Positions 8,773 through 16,974 of a stretch of 64,000 bases of DNA are shown here, piece after piece; within the stretch, counting starts at the first letter, position 1, and each line of letters starts with the position of its first letter. The stretch is from Clostridiaceae bacterium AM27-36LB. GTDB lineage: Bacteria > Bacillota > Clostridia > Lachnospirales > Lachnospiraceae. The translations under genes and the position numbers were made by a program. The notes beneath the pieces are model-generated. The model made no database searches. It had not been told where the DNA came from and saw only the letters and a list, made by a program, of their open reading frames with translations. The stretch is taken from assembly GCA_003480725.1 (NCBI GenBank), contig QUJQ01000006.1, positions 124,001 through 188,000 on the forward strand, in the 5' to 3' direction.

Positions 8773-8802
8773 ATTATAGCACCCATGGTTTATCTTTCGC
8801 AA
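8773..8802 (-). promoter_or_regulatory. Promoter of the DUF5717-like operon
   Basis: On the minus strand, TTGCGA (8797-8802), an 18-base spacer, then TATAAT (8773-8778). It lies in the divergent gap shared with the aminotransferase promoter (8727-8755). The two -10 boxes are less than 20 bases apart, so the polymerases may compete. Confidence 0.7.
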
Positions 8803-8836
8803 CCATGGCAGAGACTAACGCAAAGGAAATAAGATT

Positions 8837-9958
8837 ATGAGTACAAGCATGGAACAGAAAATAGAAGGAAAAGAACATTTTCATGGCAGTGACCTGGAAA
8901 AAATCGAGAAATATTTTGGCATTCCAAAAGAAAAGATCACCGGATTCGGTGCCAACGTCAATCCACTTGGCATCTCTCCTAAGATGAAAGAAGGACTGGC
9001 CACACATCTTGATGTGCTGACTGCGTACCCGGACCCGGAATATACCGAGTTGCGGAAGCATATCGCCTCTTACGCCGGATGTAAACCAGAGCAGGTACTG
9101 GTAGGAAATGGATGTACGGAACTGATCTCTTTGTTCATCGGTATCCATCATCCGAAGAAAGCACTGGTCGTTTCTCCTACTTATTCTGAATATGAACGGG
9201 AATTAAGATTAGTTGGCAGCGAAGTCAACTACTATGCATTAAAAGAAGAACTGGATTTCCAAATGGATGTGGATGATTTCTGCCAGACATTAAAAGACGG
9301 CACAGAACTTTGCATTATCTGCAATCCGAACAATCCCACCTCCACAGCCACCACCCCGGATGACATGAGACCGGTCCTGGAGTGCTGCAGGAAACATCAC
9401 ATTTTCCTTATGGTGGATGAGACATATGCAGAATTTGCTCCGGAAGATACCAGTGTGAGCTCCGTAGGCCTGCTGCAGGAATTTGATAACTTTGCGATTC
9501 TGCGCGGCATCTCCAAATTCTTCGCCGCTCCGGGACTTCGTCTTGGCTATGCCATGACCTCTGATCTGGAACTGTTGAAAAATATCAAGGAACAGATGAA
9601 TCCCTGGTCCATCAACAGTCTGGCTGAACTGGCAGGCTCCTATATGTTCAATGACTGGGACTATATCCGCCACACCAGAGACCTGATCTCCTCCGAGCGT
9701 GAACGAATCTATCAGGAGCTGCTGACCTGGAAAACCGTAAAAGTTTACAAACCTTATGCAAATTTCATTCTGGTGAAAATTCTCAAAGAGGGCGTGACCT
9801 CTTATGATGTATTTGTCCATGCTATCAAAAAAGGACTGATGCTCAGAGACTGCTCCACATTCCTCGGAATGGAAGATGAGACCTTCTTCCGGTTCTGCTT
9901 TATGATGCCTGATAAAAATACAGAGCTGCTGGCATGCCTGAAGGAGCTGCTGGGGTAA
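8837..9958 (+). CDS. PLP-dependent aminotransferase, HisC/CobD-like
   Basis: Fold-type I PLP enzyme, 373 residues. CNPNNPTS (162-169) and VDETYAEF (193-200) are cofactor contacts; Lys227 in ILRGISKFFAAPGLRLGY is the Schiff-base lysine, and Arg235 binds the substrate carboxylate. The N-terminal FHGSDLEKIEKYFG and GANVNPLG are shared with threonine-phosphate decarboxylase (CobD) and histidinol-phosphate aminotransferase, and length does not separate them. No histidine or cobalamin genes are nearby. It is monocistronic, with its own promoter, and converges on a long palindrome. I would annotate it as a class I/II aminotransferase of uncertain substrate. Confidence 0.85.
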   Translation: MSTSMEQKIEGKEHFHGSDLEKIEKYFGIPKEKITGFGANVNPLGISPKMKEGLATHLDVLTAYPDPEYTELRKHIASYAGCKPEQVLVGNGCTELISLFIGIHHPKKALVVSPTYSEYERELRLVGSEVNYYALKEELDFQMDVDDFCQTLKDGTELCIICNPNNPTSTATTPDDMRPVLECCRKHHIFLMVDETYAEFAPEDTSVSSVGLLQEFDNFAILRGISKFFAAPGLRLGYAMTSDLELLKNIKEQMNPWSINSLAELAGSYMFNDWDYIRHTRDLISSERERIYQELLTWKTVKVYKPYANFILVKILKEGVTSYDVFVHAIKKGLMLRDCSTFLGMEDETFFRFCFMMPDKNTELLACLKELLG

Positions 9959-9963
9959 AACTG

Positions 9964-10298
9964 AGGGACTTTCATTCACACCAAATCGCATAAGAGCTTA
10001 TGAACATGGCTCCTGACAAGATGAGTCAGCTATCTATAGAGAGCAACTCATGGGATATGAAAGCTCGTATGACGTGTATCGGACATAAAAGCCCTGCTAT
10101 ACTGTCTGACTACGCACACATACTGTGTGCGCATCAGCCAATACAGCAGAACTTTCCTGTCCGCTCCAAGTCATACAGCGTCTTTCACATTCCCATGAGC
10201 TGCTCTTTTTAGTTTTTGCTGCACCTTGTCAGAAGCCATGTCTGCAGATTTTCACACGATTTGTTCCAGACTGTGTCCCACAGGTTTCTTCCCGTCCC
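9964..10298. repeat. Long imperfect palindrome filling a convergent intergenic gap
   Basis: This 376-base gap between convergent genes has no convincing CDS. Instead its two halves are reverse complements of each other. The centre is CGCACACA-TAC-TGTGTGCG (10113-10131). Moving outward, matched pairs stay in register about position 10122: GAGCAnCTCATGGGA (10041-10055) with 10191-10205, CATGGCTnCTGACAAG (10005-10020) with its partner ending at 10240, and AAATCG (9983-9988) with CGATTT (10257-10262). Arms are about 140 nt, roughly two-thirds identical by eye with few indels. A weaker GGGAC/GTCCC pairing may extend the outer ends. Candidates are a decayed MITE-like element, a structured RNA, or a very large bidirectional terminator. 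Confidence 0.8.
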
Positions 10299-10334
10299 TT
10301 CAGGCATATCCCCCACCCTGTGTCCTTAGCAGTC

Positions 10335-11345
10335 TTATTCAAAGTATTCCTGGTACACTTCAAAGAAATTACTGGTTGTGACGGTGTCGTAATCTGTGAA
10401 TTTGATATTATCCCACATTCTCTGCTGGAATTCGGAGATGGTGTCTTCCATCAGGTCAGAGTAGATGGCATGGAATCTTTCAGTTTTTCGCTGGCGGGCA
10501 ACTTTTTCTTTATTTGCCTCGGATTCGGACTCCATATAGGTATTCAGGCATTTGAGAATGTAATAGCCATTGTTGTCAGCAAAGACATCGCTGATTTCGT
10601 CATTTCCAAGATTAAAGGCTACCTCTTCGTAGGTCTGATCCTTATCTCCTCTGGCAATGGTGATGGTTGTCTGAGATGCCTTGGAATAATTGGCTGCCAG
10701 GCTCTCAAAGTCTTCTCCATTATCCAGCTTGTTCTTAAGTTCCTTAGCCTGATTTTCCTCCGGCACAAAGATCTGCTGGATCTGAATGATCCGTGCTTCA
10801 TCATCGCTGATCTCTACTGCCTCATCACCGGTGATCTGCTCATAAGCCTTATCTGCCAAACAGTACTCTTCATACATGGTCTGGATCTCTTCCTGGCTGA
10901 CTTTCAGTGCTGATACTTCTTCCTCGCTAAGCGAAGTAAAATATTCCTTTGCTGCTTCTGCTGCCTTCTGTTTTTCAGAATCAGTCAAGGCGATCTCCCG
11001 TTCATCTGCCAGAAGAACCATGCTTTTCACCTGGGACAACTGGGATACCACCTGATTTTTCAGATATTCTTCCAGGGTCATGTCTCCCACATTGTGGTCC
11101 CACATCTCGATGCCATAGACATTTTCATACTGATTTTTCTCGTTGCACAGATATACCAGCGCTTCCGATAATTTACAGGTCTCACTGCCGATCCGGAACA
11201 GTTCATTGGATGCAAGACCTGTCGTGACCACGATCTTTGTATCGGAACATCCGGTCAGCAGACCAACACTCATAGCCATGATAAGTCCTGCAGCCGCCAT
11301 GGCAGCCACTATACGTCTTCCGGTTCTTCGTCCTCTATTCTGCAT
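10335..11345 (-). CDS. PrsA/SurA-like peptidyl-prolyl isomerase lipoprotein
   Basis: Probable extracytoplasmic foldase, 336 residues, that helps secreted proteins fold at the outer face of the membrane. A basic N-terminus and hydrophobic stretch end in LLTGC, with Cys33 as the lipidated residue. A SurA_N-like helical part (about 50-180; LSEALVYLCNEKNQYENVYG) precedes a parvulin-like region (about 185-285; RIIQIQQIFVPEE, NGYYILKC). The parvulin core is divergent, so isomerase activity is uncertain. Its start overlaps the end of the HAD phosphatase gene by 11 bases, giving a two-gene operon. Confidence 0.82.
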   Translation of the reverse strand: MQNRGRRTGRRIVAAMAAAGLIMAMSVGLLTGCSDTKIVVTTGLASNELFRIGSETCKLSEALVYLCNEKNQYENVYGIEMWDHNVGDMTLEEYLKNQVVSQLSQVKSMVLLADEREIALTDSEKQKAAEAAKEYFTSLSEEEVSALKVSQEEIQTMYEEYCLADKAYEQITGDEAVEISDDEARIIQIQQIFVPEENQAKELKNKLDNGEDFESLAANYSKASQTTITIARGDKDQTYEEVAFNLGNDEISDVFADNNGYYILKCLNTYMESESEANKEKVARQRKTERFHAIYSDLMEDTISEFQQRMWDNIKFTDYDTVTTSNFFEVYQEYFE

Positions 11346-12192
11346 GATTCACCTCCGAAGTGTCGCTTTCTGTTCCTTCCGGGGCTGCCAGAAAAGCTTC
11401 TTCATTTTCCAGAATTCGCTTCAGAACTGCAAGTACACCATCCACCTTCCAGGATGCCACCTGATAATGGGCTGCTGCTTTCACATCCGGGTGAGACAGT
11501 TCTGATGCAAAACTATAATGCGCCTGCTTAAGCATGGACATATCATTAAAATTATCACCGAATACAACCGTCTCTTCCGGACTGGCACCTATCTGCTGCT
11601 GAATCCAGGCAACCGCCTTTCCCTTGGTCGCTTCCTGCAAATTAATATCCACCCAGCGGTCCCCGGAAATATTGACACTGAAGCGATTGCCCCATCGTTT
11701 ATTTACTTCCTTATAGATATCTATAGCTCCATCCGGGCAGTAGATAGCCATTTTAATACTTTTATCTACATAGGCTTCCAGATCCTCTACCACACTTTTA
11801 TTTCCTTTGTAGCCTCCCAGAACACCTTCGCTGAACGTTTCATCTTTCGCATCTGTATAGAATCCATCTACTGCGGAAAACATCACATAGCACCCTTCCA
11901 TTTTCCGGGCTTCATACAGAAGTTCGCGAAGCTCCTTTGCCGGAAGATACAGCGCCCTCTCTTCTTTTCCATTTTTTTCGATACAGGCTCCATTGTCCGA
12001 CACGTAATAGATTCTTTCACTGACAGGCTGAAATACCGCATGAATGCTGCTGGCATGGCGACCGCTGGCTGCTGCAAAGACGATCCCCTTTTCTGTAAGT
12101 TTTTTGATCACTTCCAGATATTCTGGATTAAGATCTGTATTTCCTTCTGGAACCAGCGTTCCATCAATATCACTGACGATCAATTTTATCAT
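11335..12192 (-). CDS. Cof-type HAD-superfamily phosphatase
   Basis: A 285-residue cytoplasmic hydrolase of HAD subfamily IIB. Motif I is VSDIDGTLVP (Asp8 nucleophile, Asp10 general acid), motif II lies near AAASGRH, and motif IV is VVFGDNFNDMSM. The large cap between motifs II and III is typical of Cof/YkrA proteins, which dephosphorylate sugar phosphates, FMN or other small phosphates. The exact substrate cannot be inferred. First gene of an operon with the PrsA-like lipoprotein; its promoter lies 50-80 bases upstream. Confidence 0.9.
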   Translation of the reverse strand: MIKLIVSDIDGTLVPEGNTDLNPEYLEVIKKLTEKGIVFAAASGRHASSIHAVFQPVSERIYYVSDNGACIEKNGKEERALYLPAKELRELLYEARKMEGCYVMFSAVDGFYTDAKDETFSEGVLGGYKGNKSVVEDLEAYVDKSIKMAIYCPDGAIDIYKEVNKRWGNRFSVNISGDRWVDINLQEATKGKAVAWIQQQIGASPEETVVFGDNFNDMSMLKQAHYSFASELSHPDVKAAAHYQVASWKVDGVLAVLKRILENEEAFLAAPEGTESDTSEVNHAE

Positions 12193-12243
12193 AAACTATG
12201 TTCTCCATTGTTTTTCTGATTTATTTTTGCCAAATACAACGTT

Positions 12244-12272
12244 ATTCTACCTTGTAAGTACAATTTTTGCAA
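12244..12272 (-). promoter_or_regulatory. Promoter of the HAD phosphatase-PrsA operon
   Basis: On the minus strand TTGCAA (12267-12272), 17-base spacer, TAGAAT (12244-12249), about 50 bases before the HAD start codon. Confidence 0.65.
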
Positions 12273-12307
12273 ACCCCCACGATCATTTTTCTAAATATTT
12301 AATAATT

Positions 12308-12337
12308 TTGTACTTTCAAAGCAGCGCATTTTATATT
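12308..12337 (+). promoter_or_regulatory. Probable promoter of the acidic membrane protein
   Basis: TTGTAC (12308-12313), 18-base spacer, TATATT (12332-12337). An alternative -10 TAGAAT lies slightly further downstream. Ribosome site AAAGGGG is at 12367-12373. Confidence 0.5.
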
Positions 12338-12382
12338 AAAATAGTGTAGAATAAATTTGCACGAAGAAAGGGGCAATTTTCT

Positions 12383-12679
12383 ATGAAAAAAGCAGTAAAG
12401 ATTTTTACAGCCATTACTGCAGCAGCCGTTGCTGTGGCAGGAGCCGTTTATGTAGTACGCAAGTTCTTCTTACACGATGACGAGCTGGAAGAGTTTGATG
12501 ACGAAGAGCTGTTTGAAGACGAAGATGATGACAGTGACGACGATGGCATCGAAGCTTTTGATGATGAGTCCGAGATCTTCGAAGACGAAGCAAAAGAAGC
12601 TGACAAGGCTGACGCCGAGAAAGCTGAAAATACTTCCGAGAGTTCTGAAGAACCGGCTGAAGACAGCACTGAAAAATAA
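12383..12679 (+). CDS. Small membrane-anchored protein with a highly acidic tail
   Basis: A 98-residue protein, family not recognised. Residues about 4-26 (AVKIFTAITAAAVAVAGAVY) form one hydrophobic segment with Lys on both sides, then VRKFF. There is no lipobox and no clear cleavage site, so it could be an uncleaved N-terminal anchor. Residues 31-98 are almost wholly Asp/Glu/Ser/Ala/Lys, including runs such as DEDDDSDDDG, and are presumably disordered. A clear SD (AAAGGGG, nine bases before ATG), a promoter and a very strong terminator on the same strand show it is a real monocistronic gene. The acidic tail could bind cations or basic proteins; that is a guess. Confidence 0.85.
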   Translation: MKKAVKIFTAITAAAVAVAGAVYVVRKFFLHDDELEEFDDEELFEDEDDDSDDDGIEAFDDESEIFEDEAKEADKADAEKAENTSESSEEPAEDSTEK

Positions 12680-12692
12680 TGAATATTCCAAG

Positions 12693-12745
12693 AAGGAGCT
12701 GCTGTTCCATAGATGAGCATCTATAGAACAACAGCTCCTTTTATA
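12693..12745 (+). terminator. Strong intrinsic terminator after the acidic protein gene
   Basis: A 20-bp stem, 12693-12712 with 12721-12740, has one C-A mismatch and one G-U pair, loop ATGAGCAT, and a plus-strand T-rich tail from 12739. Confidence 0.92.
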
Positions 12746-12757
12746 TTCTCATGTTCG

Positions 12758-14155
12758 CTATGTCAGCCACGCCTGTGCCAGCAGCCGGACTCCTTCTCTG
12801 ATCTCTTCTTCTGAAAGTGTCGCATAACCAAGGATCACCGTCGGCGGGTAATCTGCCTCATTTACACAATATTCGGACAGAGGGTAGACCTTGATGCCCG
12901 CCTGTCTGGCTCGTCGAATCAGTTCCTGCTCCGTCAGATGACTATCCATCTGCAGCAGAATATGAACTCCTGAATGATCTCCCAACACCTGTCTTACACC
13001 ACGCATTTTCCTGATCTCACTCATGAGCACGTCATGCTTACTCTTATAGAGAGCACGCATCTTATTCAGATGCCTCTCATAATAGCCCTTTTCCATAAAA
13101 AGCTGCAGCACCCGCTGATCCAGTCTGGATACGGTACTGGAAAATACATTATCGATCCGTCTGTAGGTCTCCAGAAGGCTCTCCGGCAGCACCAGATAAC
13201 TGATACGGATGGCAGGCGCAATGGATTTGGAAAAGGTTCCAAGATAGATTACACAGCCGCTCCGGTCATTTCCCTGCAGGGAAGGAATGGGTTTTCCAAT
13301 ATAACGGAACTCACTGTCGTAATCATCTTCAATCAGATATCTGCCCGGCTTCTCTTCTGCCCAGCGCAGCAGCTCCTGCCGCCGCTTGATAGGCATGACA
13401 ATTCCCAGCGGATATTGATGAGAAGGCATCACATAGGCAATGTCCGCACCACTCTCTTTCAGCTTTTCCACATTCATGCCAAACTTATCCATAGATACTG
13501 TCCGACAATCATAACCAAGCTTCTGGAACACATCCCATGCATGTCGATAAGTAGGACTCTCCATGGCAATCTTATGATCCATCCCAAGAATCCGAGACAA
13601 CAGCATGAGCAGATAGTCATTTCCAGCTCCCACGATCACCTGCTCCGGCTGCACATGCACTCCACGGGCCTGATGAAGATAGGAACTGATCACCTCTCTG
13701 AGCTCCCATTCTCCGCTGGCTTCCCCCAGCAGAAAGAGATCGCTCTCATCCTGCTGCAGTACTTCCCGGTTCAGCTTCCGCCAGGCTGCAAAGGGAAAAT
13801 GCTTCAGATCAATTCCATTTGGCGTAAAATCATAGCGATATGTATTGGGTTCCGGCTCTACTATCCTCTCCGGCTTCACTGGTACTGTATCCAGTCGATA
13901 CAATGCTTCCATCTGACACACAAAATAACCCTTACATGGAATGGCTTCAATATACCCTTCAGACAACAGCTGCTCATAGGCAAGCTGGGCGGTACTCCGG
14001 CTCACATCCAGGTGAGACGCCAGCAGACGGGTGGACGGCAGACGCTCCCCGCACTTTAACGTTCCTTTGCGAATCTCATCCCGGATATATTCGTAAATCT
14101 GCTCATACAATGTTTTCGTGGATCTTGGATCCAGATTCATGGTGATCTCATACAT
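12758..14155 (-). CDS. MocR/PdxR-type regulator (GntR HTH fused to aminotransferase fold)
   Basis: A 465-residue transcription factor. The N-terminal GntR winged helix (about 10-80; LYEQIYEYIRDEIRKG, LDVSRSTAQLAYEQL) is followed by a class I aminotransferase-like domain with PLP lysine 310 (GTFSKSIAPAIRISY). MocR proteins bind PLP or an amino-acid adduct and often control vitamin B6 or amino-acid metabolism. No pdxS/pdxT genes are nearby, so the target is unknown. The ATG lies three bases after the stop of a seven-codon upstream ORF inside the terminator hairpin, with no SD of its own. A second in-frame ATG (residue 6) is possible. Confidence 0.9.
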   Translation of the reverse strand: MYEITMNLDPRSTKTLYEQIYEYIRDEIRKGTLKCGERLPSTRLLASHLDVSRSTAQLAYEQLLSEGYIEAIPCKGYFVCQMEALYRLDTVPVKPERIVEPEPNTYRYDFTPNGIDLKHFPFAAWRKLNREVLQQDESDLFLLGEASGEWELREVISSYLHQARGVHVQPEQVIVGAGNDYLLMLLSRILGMDHKIAMESPTYRHAWDVFQKLGYDCRTVSMDKFGMNVEKLKESGADIAYVMPSHQYPLGIVMPIKRRQELLRWAEEKPGRYLIEDDYDSEFRYIGKPIPSLQGNDRSGCVIYLGTFSKSIAPAIRISYLVLPESLLETYRRIDNVFSSTVSRLDQRVLQLFMEKGYYERHLNKMRALYKSKHDVLMSEIRKMRGVRQVLGDHSGVHILLQMDSHLTEQELIRRARQAGIKVYPLSEYCVNEADYPPTVILGYATLSEEEIREGVRLLAQAWLT

Positions 14156-14158
14156 ATT

Positions 14159-14182
14159 TTATAAAAAAGCCGAAGGAAGCAT
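14159..14182 (-). CDS. Seven-codon upstream ORF in the MocR leader (candidate leader peptide)
   Basis: On the minus strand an AGGAG site (14189-14193) sits six bases before ATG at 14180-14182, which opens MLPSAFL and stops at TAA 14159-14161, three bases before the MocR ATG. Its codons form the 3' arm and T-tract of the terminator hairpin. Translation could both open the hairpin and feed ribosomes to the regulator gene. Chance occurrence is possible. Confidence 0.35.
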   Translation of the reverse strand: MLPSAFL

Positions 14183-14217
14183 AAGTTTCTCCTACAAGAC
14201 CCTCACTCCTTCGGCTT
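14163..14217 (-). terminator. Terminator after glnS, also in the MocR leader
   Basis: AAGCCGAAGGA (14167-14177) pairs with TCCTTCGGCTT (14207-14217). On the minus strand the hairpin is followed by six T residues (14163-14168), so it terminates glnS transcription. A possible extended -10 (TGCTATAAA, 14233-14240) just before it could start MocR transcripts that carry the hairpin as an attenuator. Confidence 0.85.
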
Positions 14218-14244
14218 ATCCTCTTATCTTATTTTATAGCAACA

Positions 14245-15912
14245 TCAGTCTTTCTTCGGCAGCTTGAAAGAACTCTTCAGTGATACGATCCGGTTAAATA
14301 CCAGCGCATCCGGTCTGGAATCCTTTGCATCCACACAGAAGAATCCGTTTCTTACGAACTGGAAGCTGTCATAAGCCTGTACATCTTTCAATGCCGGCTC
14401 CAGCTTTGCCTGTACAACAGTCAGAGAATTCGGATTGATATTCATGGTTCCATCTTCGTTATATACACCCTTTTCCTCGTCGATCAGGTTCTCATAGAGA
14501 CGAACTTCAGCATCAACTGCAAAGGTTGCCGGTACCCAGTGAATGGTTCCCTTTACTTTACGTCCAGTGAATCCGCTGCCTGCCTTGGTCTCCGGATCAT
14601 AGGTACAATGTACAACTGTCACATTGCCATTCTCATCCTTCTCAAAGCCTACGCATTTTACAAAATATGCATGCATCAGACGCACTTCGTTACCCGGGAA
14701 CAGACGGAAATATTTCTTCGGCGGCTCTTCCATAAAGTCATCTCTCTCGATGTACAGCTCTCTGCAGAATGGAATCTGTCTGCTGCCAAGATCCTCATTT
14801 TCCAGATTGTTGGCTGCATCCAGATATTCAACCTCACCTTCCGGATAATTGTCGATCACCAGCTTGATCGGATCGAGCACTGCCATCATACGGGATCTCT
14901 TCATCTTCAAATCCTCGCGGATGCAATACTCCAGCATTGCATAATCCACAGAGCTATTGCTCTTGGACACACCACACAGGTCTACGAACATCTTGATGGA
15001 CTCCGGTGTAAAGCCTCTACGGCGCAGCGCTGCGATGGATACCAGACGCGGATCATCCCAGCCGTCCACAGTACCGTCCTCTACCAGACGTTTGATATAA
15101 CGCTTACCAGTTACCACATTGGTCAGATACAGCTTTGCAAACTCGATCTGACGAGGCGGATGCGGATACTCAAGCTCTCTTACCACCCAGTCATACAGCG
15201 GTCTGTGGTCCTCGAACTCCAGCGTACAGATGGAATGTGTAATACCCTCGATGGCATCCTCGATGGGATGAGCAAAGTCATACATCGGGTAAATGCACCA
15301 TTTATCTCCGGTATTGTGATGGGACATATGAGCCACACGATAGATAACCGGATCACGCATATTCATGTTTGGAGAAACCATATCGATCTTTGCGCGGAGT
15401 ACTTTCTCTCCATCCGCATATTTTCCGGCTTTCATATTCTCGAACAGCTCCAGGTTCTCTTCCACGCTTCTGTCTCTGTATGGGCTGTTCTTACCCGGCT
15501 CGGTCAGAGTTCCGCGGTACTCGCGGATCTGCTCTGCGGTCAGGTCACACACATAAGCTTTTCCTTTTTTGATCAGCTTTACAGCTGCCTCATACATCTG
15601 ATCAAAATAGTTGGACGCAAAGAACAGACGATCTTCCCAGTCAGCCCCCAGCCACTGGATATCTTTCTTGATCGCATCTACGAACTCCACCTTCTCTTTG
15701 GTCGGATTCGTATCATCAAAACGCATGTTGAACTTACCATTGTACTTCTGAGCCAGTCCATAGTTCAGCAGGATGGATTTTGCATGTCCAATATGCAGGT
15801 AGCCATTCGGCTCCGGAGGAAAACGGGTATGCACTGTGTCATACACACCTTCCGCAAGATCTTTTTCTATCTCAACTTCAATAAAATTCTTAGATACCAC
15901 TTCATTCTCCAT
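14245..15912 (-). CDS. glnS: Glutaminyl-tRNA synthetase
   Basis: Charges tRNA-Gln with glutamine. 555 residues, class Ic synthetase: [16 protein letters not shown] with the HIGH motif at 40-43, MRFDDTNP at 63-70, and GWDDPRL with [10 protein letters not shown]. The KMSKS region reads VTGKR (267-271) rather than the MSKRK of E. coli GlnRS. The C-terminal anticodon-binding beta-barrels extend to about 550. It has its own promoter, a strong AGGAGG site and a terminator. Many Firmicutes lack GlnRS and use GatCAB; possession of glnS is known in several Clostridia. Confidence 0.96.
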   Translation of the reverse strand: MENEVVSKNFIEVEIEKDLAEGVYDTVHTRFPPEPNGYLHIGHAKSILLNYGLAQKYNGKFNMRFDDTNPTKEKVEFVDAIKKDIQWLGADWEDRLFFASNYFDQMYEAAVKLIKKGKAYVCDLTAEQIREYRGTLTEPGKNSPYRDRSVEENLELFENMKAGKYADGEKVLRAKIDMVSPNMNMRDPVIYRVAHMSHHNTGDKWCIYPMYDFAHPIEDAIEGITHSICTLEFEDHRPLYDWVVRELEYPHPPRQIEFAKLYLTNVVTGKRYIKRLVEDGTVDGWDDPRLVSIAALRRRGFTPESIKMFVDLCGVSKSNSSVDYAMLEYCIREDLKMKRSRMMAVLDPIKLVIDNYPEGEVEYLDAANNLENEDLGSRQIPFCRELYIERDDFMEEPPKKYFRLFPGNEVRLMHAYFVKCVGFEKDENGNVTVVHCTYDPETKAGSGFTGRKVKGTIHWVPATFAVDAEVRLYENLIDEEKGVYNEDGTMNINPNSLTVVQAKLEPALKDVQAYDSFQFVRNGFFCVDAKDSRPDALVFNRIVSLKSSFKLPKKD

Positions 15913-15944
15913 AACAGGATCCTCCTCGGTTAAAACTGTGATTA

Positions 15945-15974
15945 ATCATAGCACATCAGACTGGCTGTTTGCAA
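15945..15974 (-). promoter_or_regulatory. Promoter of glnS
   Basis: Minus strand TTGCAA (15969-15974), 18-base spacer, TATGAT (15945-15950), then AGGAGG ahead of the ATG. The short leader leaves no room for a T-box. Confidence 0.7.
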
Positions 15975-16009
15975 GGCTTGCGTACCAAATCGTACCAGAT
16001 TCTTTCAGG

Positions 16010-16050
16010 AAACAAAAAAGCGGAAAACCTTTATTTTCAAGGTTCTCCGC
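16010..16050 (-). terminator. Terminator of the tRNA-Thr gene
   Basis: GCGGAAAACCTT (16020-16031) pairs with AAGGTTCTCCGC (16039-16050) with one G-T wobble and a short loop. On the minus strand it is followed by TTTTTT. Confidence 0.88.
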
Positions 16051-16063
16051 TTCTTAACAGGAA

Positions 16064-16136
16064 AGCTGCTGACGGGAATCGGACCCGTGACCTCCGCACT
16101 ACCAATGCGACGCTCTACCGCCTGAGCCACAGCAGC
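16064..16136 (-). tRNA. tRNA-Thr (anticodon GGU)
   Basis: On the minus strand the cloverleaf is complete: acceptor GCTGCTG/CAGCAGC, D-arm GCTCAGGCGGTAGAGC, anticodon stem TCGCA/TGCGG around TTGGTAG (anticodon GGT), and T-arm ACGGGTCCGATTCCCGT. The discriminator is T and no CCA is encoded. It reads ACC/ACU and is the cognate of the ACC specifier in the thrS leader of this window. Confidence 0.95.
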
Positions 16137-16167
16137 TTGTCGTGTTCTTGTCGCTCGCGACTTGATT

Positions 16168-16196
16168 ATATTATCACAGCGTCCAACATATGTCAA
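16168..16196 (-). promoter_or_regulatory. Promoter of tRNA-Thr
   Basis: TTGACA (16191-16196) and TAATAT (16168-16173) with a 17-base spacer on the minus strand, about 30 bases before the tRNA. Confidence 0.75.
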
Positions 16197-16233
16197 CAAA
16201 ATTTTTAAACTTTTTTCAAAGAATTTTTATGTG

Positions 16234-16974
16234 CTATTTCAGACGCTGACGCACGATCTCATAAGCCAGCACTCCTGCTGCCACAGAAGCGTTCAGGGAG
16301 TCGATCTCACCTTTCATAGGAATAGATGCAACGAAGTCACACTTCTCCTTTACCAGGCGGCTGACGCCGTCTCCTTCGTTTCCAATCACCAGACCGATAG
16401 GTCCTGTCAGATTCAGATCATACATGGTTGTTCCGCCCATATCTGCACACACAAACCACAGACCTTTTTCCTTCAGTTCTTCGATCGTAGCACTTAAATT
16501 AGTCACCTTTGCCACCGGCGTATAGTTAAGCGCACCTGCAGAGGTTCTGGCAACGGTTGCCGTCAGACCCACCGCACGTCTCTTCGGAATAATCACTCCA
16601 TGCGCACCTGCCAGGTTCGCAGTACGAATAATTGCGCCCAGATTATGAGGATCTTCAATGTCATCCAGCAGGAATAAGAATGGCGGCTCACCCTTTTCCT
16701 CTGCCAGCTTCAGCATATCCTCCACCTCTGCGTAAGCGTAAGCTGCTGCAGATGCGATCACGCCCTGATGTTTGCCTGTCTCTGACATCTGATCCAGACG
16801 TTCCTTTGCCACAAAATTCACCAGAGTATCATGTTTTCTTGCTTCTCTTAAAATGCTGTTGATCGGACCGTCCTGACAGCCCTTCAGCACATAGACGCGA
16901 TCGATGGTCTTTCCAGAACGGAAAGCCTCCATAACAGCATTGCGTCCTTCTATAGTCATTTCTTCGTATCTCAC
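16234..16974 (-). CDS. rlmB: 23S rRNA (guanosine-2'-O-)-methyltransferase, RlmB/TrmH family
   Basis: SPOUT (trefoil-knot) methyltransferase, 246 residues. An N-terminal substrate-binding domain (1-80; IEGRNAVMEAFRSG) precedes the knot with motif 1 DDIEDPHNLGAIIRTA, motif 2 VIGNEGDGVS and motif 3 SLNASVAAG. RlmB methylates G2251 (E. coli numbering) in the peptidyl-transferase centre; some family members modify tRNA instead. Its start overlaps mrnC by four bases in a cysS-mrnC-rlmB unit, a common Firmicutes arrangement. Confidence 0.92.
   Translation of the reverse strand: MRYEEMTIEGRNAVMEAFRSGKTIDRVYVLKGCQDGPINSILREARKHDTLVNFVAKERLDQMSETGKHQGVIASAAAYAYAEVEDMLKLAEEKGEPPFLFLLDDIEDPHNLGAIIRTANLAGAHGVIIPKRRAVGLTATVARTSAGALNYTPVAKVTNLSATIEELKEKGLWFVCADMGGTTMYDLNLTGPIGLVIGNEGDGVSRLVKEKCDFVASIPMKGEIDSLNASVAAGVLAYEIVRQRLK

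Noticed and set aside
10125..10913. 262-codon plus-strand frame starting in the palindrome
   Set aside because: It runs antisense into the PrsA-like lipoprotein gene; the palindrome itself shows no codon structure.
12974..14059. 361-codon plus-strand frame
   Set aside because: Antisense to the MocR-type regulator, which has a clear HTH and PLP motif.
14539..15933. 464-codon open frame on the plus strand
   Set aside because: It is antisense to the complete glnS reading frame, lacks a ribosome site, and its translation is rich in His/Ile/Cys as expected of a reverse-complement shadow.
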